IMG/VR virus record: IMGVR_UViG_3300046616_000123
Coordinates: 1-29,167 of that record
Reading direction: 5' to 3' (one strand)
DNA: 29,167 bases
Source of the DNA: a virus
Part shown: positions 14,406-21,547 of the stretch, piece after piece
Layout of the letters: the number at the start of each line of letters is the position of its first letter
How positions within the stretch are numbered: position 1 is the stretch's first letter
Position numbers and translations under genes: made by a program
Notes under the pieces: model-generated
Told to the model about the DNA's origin: nothing
Databases searched by the model: none
The model's input: the letters and a program-made list of their open reading frames with translations, nothing else

Positions 14406-17094
14406 TCGCGAAATTCCTTCCTTGCTTGCGCAGCGCCGCCACCAGGGCATTGCCATTGCTCTCGAATAGACGCTTGACGCTTTGCGCGTCGACGGCGTGC
14501 ACGTGCAGGTGCACGTCGCCGCCGCCGCCGCCGCCGCCCTCGGCCATATTGCGTACCGCGTCAGCCTGCGCTGCCGGCAGCACCATCTCGCGCTCGTGCA
14601 GCTGCGTCATCGGGTTGACGCCGGCTGGAATGTCATAGCCGCCGCGCGCACTTGCGATATGGCCGGCGAAGCCGATCACCGCGCCAGTTGCCGCGACCGC
14701 CATTACCGGAGCCAGGAACGGGCCCACATACGGGATGCCGGCAATGGCCGCATAGACCGACGCAGCTGCCTCCCAGGCCTTGATCGCGATGTTCTTGATC
14801 GCGGACCAGGCATTGGCCATCACCGATTGCGTCGCGGCCCACCAGTCGCTTGTCACGCGCGCTGTGTTGCCGGCGACCGTGGCGGCGGTCTGCGTGGACT
14901 CCCCCATAACCCACATGCCGATCTTCTTGGCGATGAACTGGCTGAACGCACCAAGCGTCGCCTGCCAGGCCTTCCCCAGCCCTTTCTGCAGCGTATTGGC
15001 GCCGCTGATCATCCCGGCAAACGCATCCTCATAGGACGAGCGCATGCTGCCGGTCAATTGCAGCCAGGGCGCCTGTGACTGCTGGGCGCCGCGGGCGTTG
15101 ATCTGCGCCATCGTGTCGACGTGCTTGCGCTGCGCCTCCTCGAGCTGGGCGTGGATCTGTGCCATCGCTGTCGGGTTGCGGTCGGGCGATTGCTCGAGCA
15201 ACGCCAGTTCGGCCGCCAGCGCCTGCTGCTTGACCGCGTAGCGCCGGCCCTCGAACGCGCGTTCGAGCTCGATCATCTTGGCTGCACTGATCTCGCGCGT
15301 ACTCAGCTGCGACTCGGCGTCTCGCTGCTCGGCGTCGATGTCAGCCAGCGCGGCGGCGCGCTTCGCCTGCTCGATCACCTGGTTGGTGGCCAGCGTCTGC
15401 TCGGCGAGTTTGCGCTGTTCCTTGGCGATTTCGCCAAGGGCCGCTTTCGCTTCCTTGCTGTCGGCGCCGTAGCGCGCCTTTAGCTGGTCGTAGATGGTGG
15501 TCGCGATCGCGATCCGCTGTTCGTGGTTGTTGCGGTACTCCTCGAGCGCTGCCTTCTCGCCGGCGATCTGGCTCTCGAAGGCCGCCTGCCGAATGTCCTT
15601 CTCCAGGCCGAGATACTTGGCCTGCACTTGGTTTCGCTCGTCGACCGACAGCTTCGCCGTCTGCAGCAGGTTCTTCCAGTAGTCGCGCTCGCGCGCCTTG
15701 CCGTATTCCTGCGCCGTCCCGGCCAGCACTTGGGCCCTCTCGAAGCCGTCCTTGTCCTGCGCGAGCTTCGCTTCCCAGCCTGCCATGCGCGACTGCTTGT
15801 CGCTGTTGAAATCGTAGGTTGGCCCGCCGGCACTGCCAGGCTTTTCCTGCCCCGCCGGCGCGGCCTGCTTCGGGCCGCGCAAGGCGATATCGTTCATCTT
15901 GTCCTTGGCTTGCTGCGCATGTTCCTTCATGCGGTCCCAGTGCTTGGCAACGACGCCTTCGATCTCGGCCATGCCTCCTTCCCAGGCTGCTGCCGCGCCC
16001 GCGAAGTCGCCCCGGGCGAAGCTGGTAAGAAATTTCATCAAGCGCGCGCCAAGTCGACCGATACCCTCGACAAATCCGACGACGAATTCGAGGTTTTCGC
16101 GGAACAGAAGTTGGAGGCCAACGAGGAAGATCTCGATGCCCTTCAGCGCATTCGTGAAGACATCGATGGCGGATGGCGCGGAACCTCCCATGACCGAGCT
16201 GACTTCCTGGCCAATCGCGCTAAACACGTCGGATACCACCTGCCAGAGATCGCCGATCGTTTCCCCAACCATGGTGACAACACTCGCCAGTGACTCCATG
16301 GTCGAGCGAAACACGTTGCACACAGTCGGCCCGATGCTGCTGAACCAGGAACCGAGCCGCACCAGTGTCGGCAGCACCGCAGAGCCCAACTGTACTTCGA
16401 GCGACGTCATGACGAGCTTCATGTCGTTCATCGTCTCTTTGTACTGCTTGGTCTGCGCCACCCCCTCGGGCCCGACGATCAGGCCGAGATTCTCGGCCTT
16501 CGACCGCGCCTTCTCGATCTCCTCGCTGGTCAGCTTGAGCGTGCCGCGCAATTCGGCCCAGCTCTTACCGTACACCTGCACGCCGACATTGTTCTGCTCG
16601 ATCGGATTTTTGATTTCTTTGAGCTTGTCGTTCACCTCAGCCATGATCTCGGTCATCGGCCGGTACTGGCCGTTGGTGTCCTTGACCTTCACGCCCAGCT
16701 TGGCGAAGGCGTCCGAGTTGGTAATGACCTGCTTGCTCAGCTTGCTCGCGGCCGTGGTCATCAGATCGGAATCGATGCCCAGGTGCCGCATCGCCACCAT
16801 CATCACGCTGGCTTGCTGAGTGGTGACGCCGAGTGTCACGCTCAGCTTTTTGGCCTCGCCATTCCAGGCGTTCGATGCGGACACCACCTCCTTGAAGGCG
16901 GCGCCGCCGGCCAGCACCGCGGTCAGCCCGCCGATCATGCCGGTGAGCTTGCCCATCATGCTCCCGACCGACGAGAACGCCGTCTCGATCGTCTTTTGGG
17001 TTTCCTTCGAGGCAGCAATCACCCGCTTCATGCCGGCTTCGTACCCGGTGGGATCTGCGGTTACCGCGTATTCAGAAGTCTTGTCGTTGGCCAT
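14398..17094 (-). CDS. Tail tape measure protein
   Basis: The 898-residue protein starts MANDKTSEYAVTADPTGYEAGM, the usual tape-measure opening, then has long helical stretches, two hydrophobic parts (about 48-68 and about 300-365) and a long coiled coil (about 400-650). A hydrophobic segment near 775-835 (IAGIPYVGPFLAPVMAVAATG) precedes the C-terminal tail, which has seven glycines in a row and DVHLHVHAVDAQ. It sets tail length and is ejected with DNA, where it may form a membrane channel. The glycine run is coded by a (GCC)n tract on the plus strand (14518-14535). The gene follows the G/GT chaperones, as in lambda, and overlaps the end of the T frame by 34 bases. Confidence 0.93.
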   Translation of the reverse strand: MANDKTSEYAVTADPTGYEAGMKRVIAASKETQKTIETAFSSVGSMMGKLTGMIGGLTAVLAGGAAFKEVVSASNAWNGEAKKLSVTLGVTTQQASVMMVAMRHLGIDSDLMTTAASKLSKQVITNSDAFAKLGVKVKDTNGQYRPMTEIMAEVNDKLKEIKNPIEQNNVGVQVYGKSWAELRGTLKLTSEEIEKARSKAENLGLIVGPEGVAQTKQYKETMNDMKLVMTSLEVQLGSAVLPTLVRLGSWFSSIGPTVCNVFRSTMESLASVVTMVGETIGDLWQVVSDVFSAIGQEVSSVMGGSAPSAIDVFTNALKGIEIFLVGLQLLFRENLEFVVGFVEGIGRLGARLMKFLTSFARGDFAGAAAAWEGGMAEIEGVVAKHWDRMKEHAQQAKDKMNDIALRGPKQAAPAGQEKPGSAGGPTYDFNSDKQSRMAGWEAKLAQDKDGFERAQVLAGTAQEYGKARERDYWKNLLQTAKLSVDERNQVQAKYLGLEKDIRQAAFESQIAGEKAALEEYRNNHEQRIAIATTIYDQLKARYGADSKEAKAALGEIAKEQRKLAEQTLATNQVIEQAKRAAALADIDAEQRDAESQLSTREISAAKMIELERAFEGRRYAVKQQALAAELALLEQSPDRNPTAMAQIHAQLEEAQRKHVDTMAQINARGAQQSQAPWLQLTGSMRSSYEDAFAGMISGANTLQKGLGKAWQATLGAFSQFIAKKIGMWVMGESTQTAATVAGNTARVTSDWWAATQSVMANAWSAIKNIAIKAWEAAASVYAAIAGIPYVGPFLAPVMAVAATGAVIGFAGHIASARGGYDIPAGVNPMTQLHEREMVLPAAQADAVRNMAEGGGGGGGDVHLHVHAVDAQSVKRLFESNGNALVAALRKQGRNFANG

Positions 17095-17671
17095 TGTGGT
17101 GTCAGTTTCAAGTGGTCAGGCATCTGCGGCAGGTTCGCCTGCAGCTGGCCGATGTCGTCGGCAGCGCTCGTCGGCGTGGGTTCCGGCGGCGGCTTGTAGT
17201 TCAGGTAGAGCGCGGCGAGCACGTGTACTGGCGGCGAGCGCCGCCAGTATCTGTATTGCGCAAGGATGGACGGAATGTCCCACTCATTCCATGCTTGCGC
17301 CGGCGTACAGCCTGTACTGGCTACGACGTGGGCGATGGCGTCTTCGAGCCATTCCCCTCCATCGCTTCCTGCACCCGCCGCGCCATCTTTCCCGCGTCGA
17401 TCGCCAGGCCAGACACGTTCATCAGCGCCTCCCAAACGGGGATCACGTTTCCGTAATCGATGAAGTCGTCGACCTCTTCCTGCGTGATCTCGGGCTCGTT
17501 GCGCTTGAGCGAGTGGCACGCGAGCATCGACACCAGCTCGATGTCGGGCACCTGGCCAACAAACACCTGGCCAATCTTGTCGCGGAACTGCTTGACGGTC
17601 GCGGCGTTGAGCGCGGCAAGGATGCGGAGCTTCCCGCCCAGCTCAATTTCAGTGCCAGGAACGCGGCTCAT
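17061..17671 (-). CDS. Tail assembly chaperone GT (made by -1 frameshift)
   Basis: Ribosomes that slip back one base at GGGAAAG (17393 to 17387 on the minus strand) leave the G frame after K95 and read a second open frame to its stop at 17061. The fusion is 203 residues. The T part begins DGAAGAGSDGGEWLEDAIAHVV and continues with a helical block (AQAWNEWDIPSILAQYRYW) and a proline-rich tail. The T frame has no useful start codon of its own, fits the position between tail tube and tape measure, and lies in exactly the -1 frame. By analogy with lambda, GT bridges the tape measure and the tube protein during tail assembly and is absent from the virion. Confidence 0.85.
17321..17671 (-). CDS. Tail assembly chaperone G
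   Basis: This is the 116-residue unshifted product, starting MSRVPGTEIELGGKLRILAAL. It is mostly helical (TVKQFRDKIGQVF, then EITQEEVDDFIDYGNVIPVWEALMNV as two separate blocks) and ends shortly after the slip site. The start at 17671 overlaps the tail tube stop by four bases (ATGA). It should coat the tape measure protein together with the rarer GT form and keep it soluble until tube protein polymerises around it. The same frame stays open upstream to 18067 but there it only reads the tail tube gene out of frame. Confidence 0.85.
   Translation of the reverse strand: MSRVPGTEIELGGKLRILAALNAATVKQFRDKIGQVFVGQVPDIELVSMLACHSLKRNEPEITQEEVDDFIDYGNVIPVWEALMNVSGLAIDAGKMARRVQEAMEGNGSKTPSPTS
17387..17393 (-). 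other. Programmed -1 frameshift site GGGAAAG
   Basis: On the minus strand the G frame reads GCG GGA AAG, so the heptamer G-GGA-AAG has the X-XXY-YYZ layout and is identical to the lambda G/T slip site. The -1 frame is open from here for 108 codons into a plausible T domain. Confidence 0.88.
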
Positions 17672-18414
17672 TCGGAGATGCTCCAGAAACCCACGTTGCC
17701 GAATTGATCGGCGATCGCATCGAAGTCCATTTCCGGGATGATGAAATCGTCCTGCTTGGTGGCCAGCGTCAGTTTCGGCGACACGCAGGTGGGGAACGCG
17801 AGCGTGAGCATTTTCGAACCATAAGGCAGCGAAAGGTCGAGACGGCATTTCGGCGCCGGGCCCATCACCATCGACTGGATGTTGCCCTTCTTCGCGCCCG
17901 CCGCCCCGGCCGTGTACTGGAAGGCGATGTAAGCCGTTTTGGCCACGTCTGCCGCGGCGAAGGTGTAGACGCCGGCGGCCACGCTGTACTGGCCGGTGGT
18001 TGGCGCCGACGCGACGCGGGTCATCGGGACGCCGTTGCTGTCGCGCACGCCGAGGTCGGTGTTCCATGTGCCGGCGTTGGGGACGGTTGGGGTGACCGTC
18101 GCCGCGATTGCGGTACCGGTCGTGTCGTTGTAGTCGCCGATCAGGGATGCGGTCGTGGTCTGGCCGAAGAACAGGTTGTTCAGCAGCGCGCCGTTAACCT
18201 GCGCGAATTTGGCTTTGATGCCGATCTTGCCCTTGCCGCGTGCCGCATCGATGGCGAAGTTACCCTGGCCGTAGAGCAGCTTGGAATCGAAGCTGATGTC
18301 CACGGATGCATCCTGCAGTGCGCCGAACTGGACGGGCTGAGGCGATGCCAGCACGTTACCCGAGGCGTCTTGGGTGGCAGTCCCCCACATGACGCCGGTG
18401 CCAAAAAGTTGCAT
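17668..18414 (-). CDS. Major tail tube protein (lambda V-like)
   Basis: The 248-residue beta-rich protein starts MQLFGTGVMWGTATQDASG after an AAAGGAAA ribosome-binding site. An N-terminal tube domain (LASPQPVQFGALQDASVDIS and YGQGNFAIDAARG) frames a Thr/Ala/Gly-rich insertion of about 70 residues (roughly 90-170), followed by the closing strand set ending EMDFDAIADQFGNVGFWSISE. Rings of this protein form the inner tube through which DNA passes. Location between the tail terminator and the G/GT chaperones matches lambda gpV. The Thr/Ala/Gly-rich insertion may be a surface domain, but this is inference. Confidence 0.85.
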   Translation of the reverse strand: MQLFGTGVMWGTATQDASGNVLASPQPVQFGALQDASVDISFDSKLLYGQGNFAIDAARGKGKIGIKAKFAQVNGALLNNLFFGQTTTASLIGDYNDTTGTAIAATVTPTVPNAGTWNTDLGVRDSNGVPMTRVASAPTTGQYSVAAGVYTFAAADVAKTAYIAFQYTAGAAGAKKGNIQSMVMGPAPKCRLDLSLPYGSKMLTLAFPTCVSPKLTLATKQDDFIIPEMDFDAIADQFGNVGFWSISE

Positions 18415-18424
18415 GGTGTTTCCT

Positions 18425-18853
18425 TTAAAGAATGGTGCTGTTGGAGATGTCCGACGCACTCACGGTGTATCGGATTTGATATTCCAGAGTCAGGCAGCCG
18501 GCGGTCTGGTCTGCGTCGTGGTCCTCCCAGTCGGAGCCGGTGTGACGGATGCTGCTTACCAAGTCTCTCAGCTGCTGGCCCGAGGTCAGACAACGGTGGA
18601 CGGTGATCGCGATCGCATCCGCGGCATCAGGCCAAGCATCGCCGCGCTCGTGAATACTGACGTTCACTGTCAGCTCAGCCTCGTCGACCGCTCGTCCCAT
18701 CGCCCGTTTCGTCTCGCGATCTTCCTTGACGTTGATGCACGGCATTTCTTCACGAGCGAACGGGACAACCCGGCGGTGGTACGTCTGCAGGGAAGTGGCA
18801 CTGGAGAGCGCGGCGGCGAAGCGCCCCACAATCTGTTGCGTAATGCTGGGCAT
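18425..18853 (-). CDS. Tail terminator protein (lambda U-like)
   Basis: The 142-residue protein starts MPSITQQIVGRFAAALSSAT. It shows the alternating alpha/beta pattern of tail terminators, with PFAREEMPCINVKEDRE and ELTVNVSIHERGD strands and a C-terminal LEYQIRYTVSASDISN strand. It would cap the finished tail tube and form the interface with the head. Start 18853 was chosen over an upstream methionine because a GAGG ribosome-binding site precedes it and the upstream part overlaps the FII-like gene. It lies one gene before the tube protein, as lambda U does before V. Confidence 0.72.
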   Translation of the reverse strand: MPSITQQIVGRFAAALSSATSLQTYHRRVVPFAREEMPCINVKEDRETKRAMGRAVDEAELTVNVSIHERGDAWPDAADAIAITVHRCLTSGQQLRDLVSSIRHTGSDWEDHDADQTAGCLTLEYQIRYTVSASDISNSTIL

Positions 18854-18860
18854 CGCGACC

Positions 18861-19145
18861 TCACACTTTCGAAAGCGGGATGATGGAGAACTGGCCGTCA
18901 TCGAGCGGGCGCGGGGCCCGTGCGGTGTAGGCAGTGCCGTCGTGCGTGAGCGCCGTCCCGTGCTTGATGCGGGCCTCGCCGATGACGGCTGACTTGACGG
19001 TCAGCGCGTACTCGGTCGAGACGACGCCGTCGCCGGCCAGCGTCAGCAGCTCGCCGGGTGCGTCGAGGATCCCGATAAAGTCGATAGCGCCAACACTGCA
19101 AGGCTTGCCGTGATCCTCGAGGAAGGCGTCGAGATCCTCGTCCAT
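18861..19145 (-). CDS. Head-tail attachment protein (lambda FII-like)
   Basis: The 94-residue protein begins MDEDLDAFLEDHGKPCSVGA and has the beta-rich pattern of the gpFII family (GILDAPGELLTLAGDGVVSTEYALTV as a central block, closing DDGQFSIIPLSKV). Such proteins join the connector of the filled head to the tail. It lies in the lambda order after the capsid gene and before the tail terminator. Size is close to the 117 residues of lambda FII. In lambda a Z gene comes next; here none is present at this position. Confidence 0.65.
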   Translation of the reverse strand: MDEDLDAFLEDHGKPCSVGAIDFIGILDAPGELLTLAGDGVVSTEYALTVKSAVIGEARIKHGTALTHDGTAYTARAPRPLDDGQFSIIPLSKV

Positions 19146-19151
19146 AGCCGC

Positions 19152-19373
19152 TTACTGCTGCTGAGCGGCCGGGTCGTCGCCGGCAGGATCAGTGCCGGCG
19201 GCCTGTCCCTTGGGCGCGCTCTTGCGCTTCGGCTGCTCGTCAACCGGCTCGAGCTTGTGCAGATGCAACTGGGCCACGTCGTCTTCCAGATCGATCGTGT
19301 CGCCGCCGGAAGCGACTTTTCCGTCGTCGCCGCGGAAGGTAAAGCCGTCGCGAATCGTGTACTTTTTGGGCAT
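19152..19373 (-). CDS. Small hypothetical protein after the capsid gene
   Basis: This is a 73-residue protein with an ordered N-terminal part (MPKKYTIRDGFTFRGDDGKV, GGDTIDLEDDVAQLHLHKLEPV) and a flexible Lys/Pro/Ala/Gln-rich tail ending QQQ. An AGGAG ribosome-binding site precedes the ATG. Its place between capsid and FII-like gene corresponds to lambda FI or to small head-decoration or completion genes, but no family could be named. Confidence 0.65.
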   Translation of the reverse strand: MPKKYTIRDGFTFRGDDGKVASGGDTIDLEDDVAQLHLHKLEPVDEQPKRKSAPKGQAAGTDPAGDDPAAQQQ

Positions 19374-19411
19374 GTGAAACTCCTGTTTTCAGTTACTGCG
19401 TAATGGGAGAA

Positions 19412-19429
19412 TCCCGGCCGCAACCGGGA
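19412..19429 (-). other. Stem-loop between capsid gene and next gene
   Basis: TCCCGG (19412-19417) and CCGGGA (19424-19429) form a 6-bp stem with a 6-base loop in the 86-base gap after the capsid stop. Only a weak T-containing stretch follows on the minus strand, so it is more likely an RNA-stability or processing element than a strong terminator. Confidence 0.4.
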
Positions 19430-19459
19430 CGCATTGCTTACAACTCGGATCGCCAGCGA

Positions 19460-21436
19460 TTAGGCGGTGATGGCGTCGCTCATGACAGCGAACGACTGTG
19501 CGTGGCGCACACCGATGTCGACGCTTTGCAGCACGCGCAGCTCGACACCGCCCGCTTCGTAGATGCCGGCGGCGTACGGGTTCGGCAGGATTTCGACTAC
19601 GCCCCACTCGCCGACCAGCACTTGCGACCAGTCGCCGAAGAACACCTCCGACAGGTTGGTGCCGGTGCCCTTGGTCAGGTTCGAACGCGCCTGGTTGGTA
19701 CGCGCGACCGTGTAGCCGTTGATCTCGCCCGGGGTGCCGGAGCGCTGGCCCATCGGCGAGTTCGTCCACAGGTACTGGCCGGTGGTCGACTTCAGCTTCT
19801 TCAGCGTACCGACCGCCTTCGCGTTGGTCAGGTAGGCCATCGCGCCTTCGTCCGCGTTGTTCGACGCAACGAAGGTTTCCAGGTCGATCAGGTTGTCGAG
19901 CGTCAGCGCGCCACCATTCACACCGCCAATGACCGAGCCGATGCCGGCCTGGTTGGCGATACCGAGCGGCTGTGCCGCCGAACCGCTGCCCGAGAGCCCA
20001 GCCAGGTCGATGCCCAGTGCGATCGTCGCCAGGAGGTCAGCGCGGGCCAGCATCTCGACGTCCGGCGAGGACTGCTGCAGCATGTTCCGGGTGATGACCG
20101 ACAGCGCGCCGATGTGCTTCGGGCTCATGCTGATCTTGTCGAACGCACCGCCGGCTTGCGACAACGTGCCGCCTTCGCCAACCCAGTAGACTTGGCCGGC
20201 GGCTTTCTGTCGTGGGATGTCGATGTTGCCGACCAGGCCGGACAGCATCTGCGCGCCCATCGCCAGGATGCGCGCCTTGTTGCGCAGCAGCTCGATGAAG
20301 CTGCCGGACAGCAGGTTGGTAGCGACGATGTTGGAACCGCCCGACGTGGCGCTGAGGCCGGCGCCGGTGCCGAAGCTGTAGTCGGCTGCGCGCATGGCAA
20401 AGCGCAGGTTGGTCGGCATGAAGATGCCGGCGGTGGTCTTGCCCGAGCGTTTGCCGATGTCCTGCGACACTTCGCGCTCGAAGCCTGCTTCCTTCCAGGC
20501 GTTGGCTTCGCCCAGGCGTTCGGCCGTCGCGGCACGGATCGCGCGGAGCAGGCTGTACTTGGCCTTTTCCTTGTCGGTCATGTCCGGGTTCGGGTTGCTG
20601 CCCAGCGATGCCACGCCGGCATTGCGCGCCAGCTCCTGGTTCAGGACGACGCCGCGCGCCATCTCGATCGGCGCCTTCAGCGTAATCAGCGCATTGCGCA
20701 CGGCGTCCGGCACCTGGTGCGCCTTGCACATCGCTTCGATTTCGGTCGTGCGGGCCAGCTCGAGCGCGGCCAAGTCAACCGGAGGTTTCACAACAGCCGC
20801 GCCACCGCCGGCTGCGCCTTCGCCTGCGGCATCCCGCAGCGCGTGTTTGCGTTTAAAGGGCATTTCGTTTCCTTCTTCGTTGTCGGCGGATGCCGGGTTG
20901 GATTGCGAGCGCTTTACGAGCACGCTCTTTTCATCGTTCGCGGCCGCGCGTCCCATACCCACTGAGGTATCGGCTGGCATGGTCACAAACGAAATTTCGT
21001 AGACGTCCCACTTCGTGGCCGTGTAGGTGTCGGCGTCGTCATTGCACAGGTATTCGCTGGCCAGGTAGCGGACCGACACGTTTTGCAGGATGCCGTCAGC
21101 AACCTGATTCATCGCCCAGGTACCGCGGTCATCCTTTCCGAATCGGACGGTGCAGTAGCCGCGCTTGTCCGCGCCGATCCACGCCTTCTCTACGACGCCG
21201 AGCAGATCGTCCTGGTCGTGATTGAACAGCAGTGGGCCGCCGGAGTTGATGCGCGCGAGGTCGGCCGCGCCGGGTGCATGGCTGAGGATCTCGTCGCCGA
21301 ACCACATCGGCACCGGCGTCTCGCTCGAGAACGAGAACGTCACCGTGCGCGCTTCGATATCCACGACGCCGACCGGAACTTCGGTGGCGTCGCCATCGGT
21401 GGCCGCCAACCGCAGGAAGCGAACGAGCGGCTTCAT
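19460..21436 (-). CDS. Prohead protease-major capsid protein fusion (HK97 type)
   Basis: The 658-residue product joins two normally separate proteins. Residues 1-165 form an HK97-type prohead protease with H73 (FNHDQDD), S121 (QNVSVRYL) and E147 (YEISFVTMPAD) as the likely catalytic set. About 190-330 form a helical scaffold-like delta region. About 330-658 form the HK97-fold major capsid protein (FMPTNLRFAMRAADYSF, IPRQKAAGQVYWVGEGG, FFGDWSQVLVGEWG). The protease would cut itself and the delta region away during head maturation. The first ATG (21436) has no good ribosome-binding site, whereas AAAGGAG lies seven bases before an in-frame ATC at 21478 that would add 14 residues (ISTKKTKLADGVNQ). 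No separate scaffold or protease gene exists nearby. Confidence 0.9.
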   Translation of the reverse strand: MKPLVRFLRLAATDGDATEVPVGVVDIEARTVTFSFSSETPVPMWFGDEILSHAPGAADLARINSGGPLLFNHDQDDLLGVVEKAWIGADKRGYCTVRFGKDDRGTWAMNQVADGILQNVSVRYLASEYLCNDDADTYTATKWDVYEISFVTMPADTSVGMGRAAANDEKSVLVKRSQSNPASADNEEGNEMPFKRKHALRDAAGEGAAGGGAAVVKPPVDLAALELARTTEIEAMCKAHQVPDAVRNALITLKAPIEMARGVVLNQELARNAGVASLGSNPNPDMTDKEKAKYSLLRAIRAATAERLGEANAWKEAGFEREVSQDIGKRSGKTTAGIFMPTNLRFAMRAADYSFGTGAGLSATSGGSNIVATNLLSGSFIELLRNKARILAMGAQMLSGLVGNIDIPRQKAAGQVYWVGEGGTLSQAGGAFDKISMSPKHIGALSVITRNMLQQSSPDVEMLARADLLATIALGIDLAGLSGSGSAAQPLGIANQAGIGSVIGGVNGGALTLDNLIDLETFVASNNADEGAMAYLTNAKAVGTLKKLKSTTGQYLWTNSPMGQRSGTPGEINGYTVARTNQARSNLTKGTGTNLSEVFFGDWSQVLVGEWGVVEILPNPYAAGIYEAGGVELRVLQSVDIGVRHAQSFAVMSDAITA

Positions 21437-21547
21437 CTGGTTGACGCCATCGGCAAGTTTTGTTTTCTTGGTGCTGATGGTTTTGCTCCTTTCAATGCAA
21501 AAAGCGCACGCGGCGAACGGGTGGGCTTTAGTCAGGTCAGAAAATCG

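Noticed and set aside
14518-14535. GCC trinucleotide tract as a phase-variation switch
   Set aside because: It is inside the tape measure gene and encodes a glycine run; length changes by three bases would keep the frame, so no on/off switching is expected.
18780-18795. Further partial copies of the ACGTCTGCA motif (also near 3500)
   Set aside because: They match only about nine bases and lack the other palindrome half, so they were not counted with the four full sites.
19403-20965. 520-codon open frame on the plus strand
   Set aside because: It is antisense to the well-supported protease-capsid gene and its composition (Arg/Gly/Val/Asp-rich) is typical of reversed codons.
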